DNA of 64,000 nucleotides from Butyrivibrio sp. XPD2006 (GTDB taxonomy: Bacteria; Bacillota; Clostridia; Lachnospirales; Lachnospiraceae): NCBI RefSeq assembly GCF_000420865.1, contig NZ_ATVT01000014.1:1-64000 (forward strand), read 5' to 3'. Below, in pieces: positions 7,786-15,623 of this stretch. The position numbers and the translations under genes are program-made. Each line of letters opens with the position of its first letter. Positions within the stretch are counted from its first letter, which is position 1. The notes beneath the pieces were generated by a model. The model saw only the letters and a program-made list of their open reading frames with translations, had not been told where the DNA came from and did not search any database.

Positions 7786-7871
7786 TCTGACACTACACAA
7801 TACCAGACAAATTATTCCCACTACTATCCATATACATGAATTTTGCTAACACGTTATTAAGAAACTTCATT

Positions 7872-7920
7872 ACAAAAGCCGGATACCATGAGTGAAAGGT
7901 GATGTCATGATATCCGACTT
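7872..7920 (-). terminator. Terminator of the repeat surface-protein gene
   Basis: The arms at 7876-7891 and 7905-7920 give a 16-bp stem as minus-strand RNA, counting two G-U pairs; on the plus strand the same positions would be mismatches, so it is built for minus-strand transcripts. TTTTG follows. The first stem base is 20 bp past the stop at 7940. Confidence 0.8.
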
Positions 7921-7939
7921 GTTATATGTTTTTTACTTA

Positions 7940-9538
7940 TTATTTTGTAACTATCTCTCCGCCGAGGAGCGCAAGAAGGCGAAGGAATCCGCAGTAGCCC
8001 TTGTTGTCAAGGAGCTTGTTGATGTCATAGCCTGCAGGGATCACAACGCTGATCTTTTTGCTTCCAAGAGGGAAAAGAACTTGCATATCCACGTTACTTA
8101 TCTTGGCAAAAGTTTCAAGCATTTCTCTGTCAAAGCATGAGATCCTGTCGGTCTCCAAACGGAAGAGTCCGCCTGCCGGTGTAGCAGATAAGTTTTTGAT
8201 GACAGCGTCCTTGTACTGTTCATCTGTCAGCTTTGCCATCTTAAGTGTTATTGCTCTTGCAGCCTCACGGCCTCCTGCTGCTACTGCTGTAGCCTGACTT
8301 GTTGCCGGAAGGGCAACTGCGATGGCATCAGTCGGGATCTCAGCTGATGAGGATCCGGATGACTGGCTGCCACTTTCGCCTTCACTTGGAACTACTGTGA
8401 TGGAATCATCTACTACAACGACAATATTTCCACCACCTGATCCGCCATTTGATGTGTTGCTTCCACCATTTTCATCATCAGGATTACTGCTTCCGCCACC
8501 CTGGATTGCTCTGGCGATAAGTCCGAGCTGTGCCAGTGTAAGGCTTGTAACTCCTGTAACAGAGCTGACTGTCAGGATATAACCGTCACCACTCTGGTTT
8601 GGAGTAAGAACGTATGAACATGTGGCTGTCTGAGCATTAGAAACAGGAGCATCTGATATCCTGTTTTCTTCAGCAATAGAAATGTTTATTATTCCTGATC
8701 CGACAGTATCTTCCAGATAATACTTATCAGTTGCATTTCTGTGTACAAAATCACTGGCGTCATTATCTTGATATCTATCAAAGGTAACTGTGTTATTTCC
8801 GACATCCGTAATGGTAACTGACCAGTACTGCACTTCAGCAGGATTGCCGTTTTCTACAGTGGCATTGTCGTAATTACCCACAACTGTACGGTTATTATTT
8901 TTTACGGTTCCGAAATTATTAGTTACTGTGCCATCATTTATCTCTACGGTTCCAAAATTGTTACTTACTGTTCCCTCATTCTCAGTAACTTTGCCCTTAT
9001 TCGTTTTTACCTGAGCTACATTTCTTCCAACAACTCCGGTTTCTTCATTTAATGTCAATGTACCATCATTAAGAGTAACTGTCCCATTATTGGTGTCTAT
9101 GAATCCAGCGCTGTTTTCCCCTACGGTTCCATTATTGATAGTTACATGAGCACCAGAACTATTTCTAGTAATATCACCATTATTTTCACTTACTGTTCCA
9201 TCAGTTATCTCAATAGTACCTTTATTATCTATGACAGTTCCAGCATTACTATTATTACCAATTATGCCGCCATCATTGTTATTCGTAACTTCTCCATAAT
9301 TATACCCTATTGTTCCGCCATCATTGTTATTTGTGACAGTTCCCCGATTGATCTCGACAGTTCCGTTATTATCAGTCAGAGTTTCACCCTCAGGAATCTG
9401 ATATAAGTTAGATCCTGCAGGATTTGGATCATCAAATGCCCTTACAGTTAACGGAGTTGCCATGATCATTGTTCCGGCCATCATCATTGCCGTGCTGACA
9501 GCAGCCAGCTTTTTTATTGTACCCTTCCTGTTCACCAT
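7940..9538 (-). CDS. Secreted Asn/Gly-rich repeat protein
   Basis: A 532-residue exported protein of unknown function. The ATG at 9538 is preferred over an upstream in-frame ATG because that ATG is part of the Shine-Dalgarno stretch TATGGAGGG. A signal peptide (charged start MVNRKGTIKK, hydrophobic core, cleavage near VRAFDDP) is followed at about 55-235 by some twenty short repeats of the type NxGTVxxN, in which Thr/Val alternate with Asn, a pattern expected of a stacked beta-solenoid. Next come a domain of about 100 residues (QYWSVTITDVGNNTV...), a Gly/Ser/Asn linker and a compact C-terminal domain with EQYKDAVIKNL. No sortase motif or membrane anchor is seen. Confidence 0.8.
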   Translation of the reverse strand: MVNRKGTIKKLAAVSTAMMMAGTMIMATPLTVRAFDDPNPAGSNLYQIPEGETLTDNNGTVEINRGTVTNNNDGGTIGYNYGEVTNNNDGGIIGNNSNAGTVIDNKGTIEITDGTVSENNGDITRNSSGAHVTINNGTVGENSAGFIDTNNGTVTLNDGTLTLNEETGVVGRNVAQVKTNKGKVTENEGTVSNNFGTVEINDGTVTNNFGTVKNNNRTVVGNYDNATVENGNPAEVQYWSVTITDVGNNTVTFDRYQDNDASDFVHRNATDKYYLEDTVGSGIINISIAEENRISDAPVSNAQTATCSYVLTPNQSGDGYILTVSSVTGVTSLTLAQLGLIARAIQGGGSSNPDDENGGSNTSNGGSGGGNIVVVVDDSITVVPSEGESGSQSSGSSSAEIPTDAIAVALPATSQATAVAAGGREAARAITLKMAKLTDEQYKDAVIKNLSATPAGGLFRLETDRISCFDREMLETFAKISNVDMQVLFPLGSKKISVVIPAGYDINKLLDNKGYCGFLRLLALLGGEIVTK

Positions 9539-9654
9539 TTTTCCCTCCATAAGATTGCCAATACAATATGAAATATAGTTTCAATTTCCACAACAATTTT
9601 ATCAATTATTAGTCAGTTTAGGAAGTAACTTTCTGTTACCTTTTTTGCATTTCC

Positions 9655-10251
9655 CTATAAAGTTGAAAGATTTGTTATAAGATTCATCGTTCCGTGTATA
9701 AGCCAGCCGGGAATAATTGAACCTCCACATTTCTTTTCATTGATAATTGCAAGAAATACAGCGATGATCATAGGAACTACCATTAGAACAATGCCCTGGA
9801 CTAAATTGATATTGCTAAGATTAAGCACAACATGGATTGCTCCAAACACGAATGACTGAATAAATGTACCTACAGCAAAGCCAAATTGCTTTTGAAGTCT
9901 CTTTTGCAGAAATCCACGAAACAAGATTTCTTCTGAAAATGCAGTATGAATGTATGAAAAGATAATTGCAGCCGGAATCCCTGCAGCTCCTACCCCGGCA
10001 TAACCTTGCTGATTCCAATCAGCTTTCATAAATAAATTATATAAGAGAAACCCGGCAGCTTCACAGATTACAAATACGCAAACAATCCAGATCAATATAT
10101 TCCGCCTGTTTCCTACCGGTTTTTTGAGCCCGATCCATGAGAAGAAGCTCTCCTTTTTTCTGGCTGTTACAAGCCACCAGATAAAGGGGATCAGGGAAAA
10201 AAGAATTATCTGTACTACTGCGCTGAATAATTCACCAAGTGTCATTGCCAT
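9655..10251 (-). CDS. CPBP-family intramembrane metalloprotease
   Basis: A 198-residue membrane protein of the CAAX protease/bacteriocin-processing (CPBP, Abi) family. The catalytic motifs are present: EEILFRGFLQ (motif 1, glutamate pair and arginine), FGAIHVVLN (motif 2) and the C-terminal GWLIHGTMN. About six helices are predicted. The first ATG is chosen because AAGGAGGAG lies 9 nt upstream. Family members in Firmicutes cleave peptides or prenylated proteins or give self-immunity to bacteriocins; the substrate here is unknown. It stands alone between two terminated genes. Confidence 0.85.
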   Translation of the reverse strand: MAMTLGELFSAVVQIILFSLIPFIWWLVTARKKESFFSWIGLKKPVGNRRNILIWIVCVFVICEAAGFLLYNLFMKADWNQQGYAGVGAAGIPAAIIFSYIHTAFSEEILFRGFLQKRLQKQFGFAVGTFIQSFVFGAIHVVLNLSNINLVQGIVLMVVPMIIAVFLAIINEKKCGGSIIPGWLIHGTMNLITNLSTL

Positions 10252-10336
10252 TGTTTATTTCTCCTCCTTGAGTAAAAATTTCATATTTATTTCAATTTAT
10301 TGTAATTTTATTTCACAAATAATAATGCCATAAATG

Positions 10337-10370
10337 CATAAAAAAAGAAAGCCCATGTTTATGAGCTTTC
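10337..10370 (-). terminator. Terminator of the aldo/keto reductase gene
   Basis: A perfect 10-bp stem as minus-strand RNA (GAAAGCTCAT/ATGGGCTTTC with one G-U) and seven T. It is a near copy of the hairpin at 7720-7753. Confidence 0.85.
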
Positions 10371-10399
10371 TTCCAAATATTGTTGTGTCTTTAGTTGTT

Positions 10400-11527
10400 T
10401 TACTGCTGCTCGTAAAGTGCTGCAAAATCTACCAAACGGTCCCTGATATTTATATGCTGGGGACAGTTCTTTTCACAAAGTCCGCATTTTATGCAATCCG
10501 ATGCCTTTCCGTGATTCATGGAAAAACGCTCATAGTACATATTGGACTTGTTTCCGGTTACAACGTGCATATTGAAAAGACCGAAATACTCGGGAATATT
10601 GATGTTCTTTGGGCAAACTTCCGTGCAATATCTGCAGCTGGTGCATTGGATGGTTCCCGTGCTGTTCAAAATCTCGGTTATTTCATCCACCAGCTTGTAC
10701 TCTTCTTCGGAAAGAGGCTTGAAATTCTGCATATAACAGGTGTTATTATTCAGCTGCTCCAGATCGCTCATTCCGCTGAGCACAATCTGCACATTCTCAA
10801 GAGATGCAGCGTACCTGATCGCAAGAGATGCAGGGGTCAGCATCGGGTCATTCATAGGTTTGTAGAAGTCATCAAATTTCTTAAGTGCTGCCTCCGGAAG
10901 CTTTACCAAAGCGCCGCCCTTTATCGGCTCCATGACCATCACCTTTTTGCCGTGTTTTTTGGCAATCTCATAGCAGGGTCCCGACTGTATTGCAATGCTG
11001 TTCCAGTCCAGGTAATTGATCTGAAGCTGCACAAAATCCACCTCCGGATGATCTGTAAGTATCCTGTCCAGGGTTTCTGCGTCATCATGAAAAGAGAATC
11101 CGATTTTCCTGACATATCCGGCCTTTTTGAGCTTTTCGATAAAGCCGAAACCACCGAATTTCTCTGTATTTATATACCTGTCTCTGCCCAGGTTATGAAG
11201 CAGATAATAATCAAAATATTCAACGCCGCAGCGTTTTAGCTGGTCATCAAAAAAGACCTGATAATCCTCAGATTTTGTGACCCTGAGAATAGGCATTTTA
11301 TCCGCAAGAATAAAGCTGTCTCTGGGAAATCTTTTCACCACAGCCTCTTTTACAGCTTCTTCAGAGTGCTCCTGATGATAGGGATAAGCGGTGTCAAAGT
11401 AAGTAAATCCGCGCTCCATGAAAAGATCTGCCATCTTCTTGAACTGCTCAATATCGATTGAGGCAGGATTCTCCTTATCCGTTAGTGGCAGTCTCATTGT
11501 TCCGAATCCAAGCTTCTTAGTACTCAT
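10400..11527 (-). CDS. Aldo/keto reductase with C-terminal 2x[4Fe-4S] ferredoxin domain
   Basis: A 375-residue oxidoreductase. The first 270 residues form the AKR barrel with the catalytic tetrad visible: FDTAYPY (Asp, Tyr), ADKMP (Lys) and YYLLHNL (His). The last 90 residues hold two ferredoxin clusters, CTSCRYCTEVCP and CIKCGLCEKNCP. This fusion is common in anaerobic Clostridia and probably lets a carbonyl reduction draw electrons from ferredoxin or a flavoprotein; the carbonyl substrate is unknown. The ATG at 11527 follows AAGGAG. The next gene upstream ends 16 bp away, so the two are likely co-transcribed. Confidence 0.9.
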   Translation of the reverse strand: MSTKKLGFGTMRLPLTDKENPASIDIEQFKKMADLFMERGFTYFDTAYPYHQEHSEEAVKEAVVKRFPRDSFILADKMPILRVTKSEDYQVFFDDQLKRCGVEYFDYYLLHNLGRDRYINTEKFGGFGFIEKLKKAGYVRKIGFSFHDDAETLDRILTDHPEVDFVQLQINYLDWNSIAIQSGPCYEIAKKHGKKVMVMEPIKGGALVKLPEAALKKFDDFYKPMNDPMLTPASLAIRYAASLENVQIVLSGMSDLEQLNNNTCYMQNFKPLSEEEYKLVDEITEILNSTGTIQCTSCRYCTEVCPKNINIPEYFGLFNMHVVTGNKSNMYYERFSMNHGKASDCIKCGLCEKNCPQHINIRDRLVDFAALYEQQ

Positions 11528-11543
11528 AGAACGGCTTCTCCTT

Positions 11544-12500
11544 TCATTTGGACATCTGCATGACCTGCCCCTGCGCGGCTTCTTTTGCTTCTTCTGCCTT
11601 TTCGTCTTTGGGGGATTCTTCTCCAGTCTTCATTTTCTCGACATATTTAATGTCGTACTTCAGCTCTTTTGCCAGATAAAGAAGTCCTCCGAACTTCTCG
11701 ACATCTCCGCTCTCGTGAGCAGCCTTGGCATACACTTCCATCTTCTCCTCACGCATACGTCTGGGATAAGTCTTAAGCAGATTAACTGCCATGTAGAAAT
11801 ACGGCTCATCGATGTTGCCCAGGCAATCAAAGAGAAAATCGCAGCCCTCGAGGTTTTTGGGTTGTCCGATCTTTTTTAACAGCTCAATTGTGTTGCAGAC
11901 AGCGTATTCATTCTTGTAATCGTTGAAATACAGGTACTTTCTTATATCTACATGATTGTTTTTTACTGCGTTAACTGTTTGTTCCAGCTCATAATCTGAG
12001 AGCACCCTCTCAAAAATATCGGTACTGATGCTGCCATCATAGGCAATTACGGAAAAGTTCGATTTTGCAATCTTATCAGGATATTTTTTACTGTCACGAA
12101 GCAGCTCTTTCTCCCACTGATATCGTATGGTTCCCCAATTTTCGATGGCCAAGGCGGAATCCGGCTTGCGGAAGCTGTCATGGAACTCGTCACGGGCGCC
12201 TTGAGGCATTTGCTCAAAATAATATCCTCTTTCCCTGAAAAACTTCTCAAGTTCTCTTCTGACGCTGTAAAGCCCGGCTTCATCCGGAAGTTTGATGATG
12301 ACGCCATCTATCGTGTAAAGCTCATCTTTTCGTTTGTTATAACCGCATATAAGGTCCACCGGAAGATGGCCTCCAAGTAATGAAAACCACTTGCCCGATT
12401 CACTGACACTCAGAAAACGCGCCTGTTTCCCATCTTCAAAGATATGCAGATGAAAAGTCTCCTCGCTTAACAGCTCCTTTATTTTTTTATGGCCAAACAT
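11544..12500 (-). CDS. Hypothetical cytoplasmic protein
   Basis: A 318-residue soluble protein that I do not recognise. It starts MFGHKKIKELLSEETFHLHIFEDGK, has no membrane segment, and a mixed alpha/beta first half (HLPVDLICGYNKRKDELYTIDG). The last third (from about 185) is all helical with repeated Leu/Tyr spacing like HEAT- or TPR-type repeats. It ends in a charged Glu/Lys/Ala tail. It precedes the aldo/keto reductase gene by 16 bp. Confidence 0.75.
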   Translation of the reverse strand: MFGHKKIKELLSEETFHLHIFEDGKQARFLSVSESGKWFSLLGGHLPVDLICGYNKRKDELYTIDGVIIKLPDEAGLYSVRRELEKFFRERGYYFEQMPQGARDEFHDSFRKPDSALAIENWGTIRYQWEKELLRDSKKYPDKIAKSNFSVIAYDGSISTDIFERVLSDYELEQTVNAVKNNHVDIRKYLYFNDYKNEYAVCNTIELLKKIGQPKNLEGCDFLFDCLGNIDEPYFYMAVNLLKTYPRRMREEKMEVYAKAAHESGDVEKFGGLLYLAKELKYDIKYVEKMKTGEESPKDEKAEEAKEAAQGQVMQMSK

Positions 12501-12581
12501 TTTGTCAAAATGCGGTGTCTCCCCGTATTTTACTACGTCATTCCAGCTTAATATGCTGCTATATTGTCTTCCTTGTGTTTG

Positions 12582-12848
12582 CTATTGTATTTTCTTTTTA
12601 CGCTTGTGTGGCAATCCGACGAGCATTAAAAATGGCAGTCCTAATGTGCAGGCAGGCATAAATAGCAAAATATTTAAAGTTGTAAGTGCATCTGATCCTA
12701 TAAGAGACTCTATTCCCATGCAAATGAAGATGGAAATAAAAAAACCAATGAACCCACCTATTCCCATAATTGAAAGGATTGCAAATGTAGCCAGCGCACG
12801 TCTTAAAACACCGCCTTTATTTGCAAAATCATATAACTTTTGAAGCAT
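12582..12848 (-). CDS. Small two-helix membrane protein
   Basis: An 88-residue protein with a basic N-terminus (MLQKLYDFANKGGVLRR), a Gly/Ile-rich membrane helix (residues 18-45), a short polar loop (SLIGSDA), a second helix and a basic tail (PHKRKKKIQ). The pattern suggests both ends in the cytoplasm. The ribosome site is weak (AGGAAA). No family is recognised. An overlapping plus-strand frame was judged a shadow because this frame gives the more coherent membrane protein. Confidence 0.5.
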   Translation of the reverse strand: MLQKLYDFANKGGVLRRALATFAILSIMGIGGFIGFFISIFICMGIESLIGSDALTTLNILLFMPACTLGLPFLMLVGLPHKRKKKIQ

Positions 12849-12887
12849 GTATTTCTTGTATTTCCTATTCTAAAAATTTTGAAAGGC

Positions 12888-13910
12888 TCAAACCTCTGCT
12901 TTTGCCTTCTCCAAGGCTTCGATCACCCTGTCGCAGAACCTGTCAAATTCAGGATCCTCCTCGTACTCATCCGGGTGAGCGAGGACGTAATCGAGAGCCA
13001 TGCGAGCGCCTTTGTGGAAAGGTATGTTTGTCGTCATCTGAGGAACAAGTCTCTTTAACTTGCTGTTATCAAACACAACTGATACAGCCTTGTCTCCCAA
13101 AAGCCCGCCTCTGAAATCGTAGCCGTACTTCTCTCCCGCTTCACTGAGGAAATCAGAAGATACGTGATAGGGCTTAAGTTCCACGCCAAGTGCATCGGCA
13201 ATTGTACCATAAATCTGATCCCAGGTCAGTATCTCATCTCCTGTTATCTGGAATGCTTCGCCGATAGCGTGTCTGTTACCCATAAGTCCCGTAAAACCGA
13301 TCGCAAAGTCGCTGTTAAAGGTAAGCGCCCAAAGAGACGAGCCATCCCCCTGAATAATCACGGGCTTACCCTGCTGCATTCGTCTGATAACCTGATAGAA
13401 CCCCTTATTTCCGTGTACTCCCAGCGGAATATGCCTCTCATCATAGGTGTGACTGGGCCTTACGATGGTGACAGGAAAGCCCTCTTCGCGGTATTTTCTG
13501 AGTAAAAACTCCTCGCAGGCAATCTTGTTTCTGGAGTATTCCCAATATGGATTGGCCAAAGTTGTTCCTTCTGTGATCACGTATGAAGCTGCAGGTTTAT
13601 TGTAGGCCGATGCAGAGCTGATGAAGATATACTGCTTCGTTCTTCCGGAAAAGAGCCTGTGATCACGCTCTACGGCTTTGACATCGAAGGCGATAAAATC
13701 GCTGACAACATCAAAGGTCATACCTTCAAGTTTGCTCTTTACATCAGCTTCGTCATTGATATCAGCTGTTATTTGTTTCACGGAAGACGGCACTTCGCTC
13801 TTTCTGTTTCCTCTGTTTAAAAGAAATACCTCCCACTGAGGATCCTGTGCCAGCCTCTTAACTATTCCCATGCTTATGGTTCCGGTTCCACCGATAAAAA
13901 GTGCTTTCAT
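12888..13910 (-). CDS. NAD-dependent epimerase/dehydratase-like protein (extended SDR)
   Basis: A 340-residue extended short-chain dehydrogenase. The N-terminal dinucleotide site is GGTGTISMGI; the catalytic Tyr-Lys pair is in YSRNKIACE, with SSASAY supplying the serine. Similar proteins act on nucleotide sugars or, in plants and bacteria, bind mRNA or isoflavone-type substrates; the substrate here is not evident. The ATG at 13910 follows GGGGGT. It lies 30 bp downstream of the iron alcohol dehydrogenase and is probably in the same transcript. Confidence 0.85.
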   Translation of the reverse strand: MKALFIGGTGTISMGIVKRLAQDPQWEVFLLNRGNRKSEVPSSVKQITADINDEADVKSKLEGMTFDVVSDFIAFDVKAVERDHRLFSGRTKQYIFISSASAYNKPAASYVITEGTTLANPYWEYSRNKIACEEFLLRKYREEGFPVTIVRPSHTYDERHIPLGVHGNKGFYQVIRRMQQGKPVIIQGDGSSLWALTFNSDFAIGFTGLMGNRHAIGEAFQITGDEILTWDQIYGTIADALGVELKPYHVSSDFLSEAGEKYGYDFRGGLLGDKAVSVVFDNSKLKRLVPQMTTNIPFHKGARMALDYVLAHPDEYEEDPEFDRFCDRVIEALEKAKAEV

Positions 13911-13940
13911 GTTATACCCCCATTATCATCTAAGTAACTG

Positions 13941-15116
13941 TTATCCCAATGCGTTCTGATAGATCCTGTTAACGTCAGCTGCTTCAAGAGGTCTGATCCT
14001 TGAAAGCTTCACTGTATCCTGCATTGTCGCGTCCAGTGAAAGAGCCGAAAGATCTTTTTCCGTGGGTTCGATTCCAAGGTCACGAAGGCTTACAGGCATT
14101 CCGATGGACCCAAAGAATTCAACAGTCTTCTCAATACCCAGTACTGCGGCTTTTTCATCGTCTGCTTCAGCTATTTCCCATACTTTTCTTGCGTAGCGGG
14201 CAAATCTAGGAAGTGCCTCCTTGTAAAGCTCTTTTGCCCAGGAACCCCAGACTGCTGCGAGGGAATCACCGTGGGTTACGTCATAGCGCGCAGAAAGGGC
14301 ATGTCCGAGCTTGTGCACCGAGAAATCCTTGCCTCTTCCGCATTCTGTGAGATTGTTGTGTGAAAGGCTTGATGCCCAGAAAACTTCGCACATTGCGTCG
14401 TAGTTGGTGGGATCTTCTACTGCAATCCTGCCGTTTTTGATGACTGTTCTGAGAAGCCCCTCTGCGATCTCGTCTGTCATGTCGCAGTGACTGTCGGGGA
14501 TGAAATATCTCTCCATTGTGTGCATCATGATGTCTGTAACTCCGGCTGCTATCTGATTCTTGGGAAGGGTTGCACCCAGCGCCGGATTGACGATAGCAAA
14601 TCTGCATCTGTTAAAGTCAGTATTTATGCCTGCTTTCTTGCCGATTTCTTCGTTGGTAAGAACTGCGGAATCGCTCATCTCGCTTCCTGCCGCAGCTATT
14701 GTGAGCACAGCTCCCACGGGAAGGGACTTGGTAAGCGGAACCTTCCTGGTCCAGAGCTCCCAAAGGTCATTCTCCGGATTTGCAGCCCCGTGAGCAATGG
14801 CTTTTGCTGTATCTATCGCACTTCCACCGCCTATACCGATTATCATGTCGGCTCCGAATGAAAGAGCTGCTCTTATGCCCTCTTTGGCATGAGCAAGCGT
14901 AGGATTTGGCTTGGCTCCACCGAATTCCTGATACGCAATTCCGGCATCCGCAAGAGATTTCTCGACTCTCTCAAGGAGACCGCTTTTTACAACGCTCCCC
15001 TTTCCAAATACGAGAAGTGCCTTGGTTCCGTATTTTTTGGCGGTTTCCCCCGTCTCTTTCTCAACTTCTTTTCCAAAAATCACCTCTGTGGGTGCATAAA
15101 ATCTGAAATTATCCAC
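13941..15116 (-). CDS. Iron-containing alcohol dehydrogenase (butanol dehydrogenase type)
   Basis: A 391-residue cytoplasmic dehydrogenase. The start is taken as GTG at 15116 because AGGAGG lies 6 nt upstream and the product then opens VDNFRFYAPTEVIFG, as in NADH-dependent butanol dehydrogenases; a longer frame upstream adds unrelated residues. The nucleotide site is GIGGGSAIDTAKAIAH. Iron ligands fall in GVTDIMMHTMERY (Asp, His) and KLGHALSARYDVTHGD (two His). It likely reduces aldehydes to alcohols in fermentation. The promoter at 15145-15173 overlaps an inverted repeat, so expression is probably regulated. Confidence 0.9.
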   Translation of the reverse strand: MDNFRFYAPTEVIFGKEVEKETGETAKKYGTKALLVFGKGSVVKSGLLERVEKSLADAGIAYQEFGGAKPNPTLAHAKEGIRAALSFGADMIIGIGGGSAIDTAKAIAHGAANPENDLWELWTRKVPLTKSLPVGAVLTIAAAGSEMSDSAVLTNEEIGKKAGINTDFNRCRFAIVNPALGATLPKNQIAAGVTDIMMHTMERYFIPDSHCDMTDEIAEGLLRTVIKNGRIAVEDPTNYDAMCEVFWASSLSHNNLTECGRGKDFSVHKLGHALSARYDVTHGDSLAAVWGSWAKELYKEALPRFARYARKVWEIAEADDEKAAVLGIEKTVEFFGSIGMPVSLRDLGIEPTEKDLSALSLDATMQDTVKLSRIRPLEAADVNRIYQNALG

Positions 15117-15144
15117 GATGGTCCTCCTATGCTTTACTTTATGT

Positions 15145-15173
15145 CTTATATTTTGTGCAGATATATTCTGCAA
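15145..15173 (-). promoter_or_regulatory. Promoter of the alcohol dehydrogenase gene with operator
   Basis: On the minus strand: -35 TTGCAG (15168-15173), 17-bp spacer, -10 TATAAG (15145-15150). The inverted repeat TGCAGATATATTCTGCA (15156-15172) fills the spacer and covers the -35, so a bound protein would exclude RNA polymerase. Confidence 0.65.
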
Positions 15174-15280
15174 ATTTCTGCATAACTATGTATTCTGATG
15201 CTCCCATTAATTCTAAATTCTACGCCTCTAAATTGCTATACTTTGGCGGATAAAATTTGCATAAATATTCCCTGACAGTG

Positions 15281-15521
15281 TTTTCTACTTATACGAAAAA
15301 AAATAGTCTGTGGGCGTAGAAAGCCAACAAGATAAAATTTGCATAAAGAGTTATTTTCTACCTATACAGACAAAAATGGCCTATGGGCGTAGAAAGTCGA
15401 AGAGATTATTCTACCTATACAGTAAAAAGTGGCTTATGGGCGTAGAAAATTTCAGATCAAATGAATTGTAATGATATTTCTTTCTACCTATACAAACAAA
15501 AGTGGCCAGTGGGCGTAGAAA
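15281..15521. repeat. Four phased 42-bp palindromic repeats
   Basis: Copies at 15281-15322, 15354-15395, 15407-15448 and 15480-15521, each 42 bp. Each opens with (T)TTCTACCTATAC or a close variant and closes with TGGGCGTAGAAA, giving TTCTAC/GTAGAA inverted ends. Starts are 73, 53 and 73 bp apart. GATAAAATTTGCATAAA occurs twice around the first copy (15249-15265, 15331-15347). The array fills the gap between the lipase and alcohol dehydrogenase genes; there is no open frame in it. Confidence 0.85.
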
Positions 15522-15547
15522 AAGCAGCCAACCGAAAATGTAGCTCT

Positions 15548-15618
15548 AAAATGGTCCCTTGACTCCGTCCCTAGGGACCAAAAATGACCCCTGGGGGACG
15601 GGGTCAGGGGACCATTTT
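15548..15618. repeat. 70-bp G/C-rich imperfect palindrome
   Basis: The left arm (15548-15571, AAAATGGTCCCTTGACTCCG...) is mirrored by the right arm (15594-15618, ...GGGGTCAGGGGACCATTTT). The 12-bp palindrome GTCCCTAGGGAC sits at 15567-15578 and allows an alternative fold with GGTCCC at 15553. It lies 6 bp past the lipase stop and may act as its terminator, although a U-run is lacking. Confidence 0.8.
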
Positions 15619-15623
15619 CAGAA

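Larger units (their letters stand above)
2621..7799 (-). mobile_element. Tn7-like transposition module (tnsA-like/tnsB/tnsC/tniQ)
   Basis: Four overlapping or near-overlapping genes in the order tnsA-like, tnsB, tnsC, tniQ, all read away from a region with 30-bp end-type repeats. In Tn7 the same genes read inward from the right end, so the right boundary here should be near 7700-7800; CTGACACTACACA at 7787-7799 (TGTGTAGTGTCAG on the minus strand) is a candidate terminus. The left boundary is not found: no inverted copy of the 30-bp repeats exists between 1 and 2620. Cargo may include hicAB and extend past the window edge, so the left limit given is only the end of tniQ. Confidence 0.75.

Noticed and set aside
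9621-9646. Plus-strand hairpin GTAAC/GTTAC followed by TTTTTT
   Set aside because: No plus-strand gene lies upstream, and the stem is only five pairs.
10334-11239. Long plus-strand frame opposite the aldo/keto reductase
   Set aside because: It has no ribosome site, begins next to a terminator and its product shows no domain; the opposite strand encodes a clear enzyme.
15281-15521. Possible CRISPR array (four repeats of 42 bp)
   Set aside because: The gaps are 31, 11 and 31 bp, the repeats vary internally, and no cas gene is nearby.
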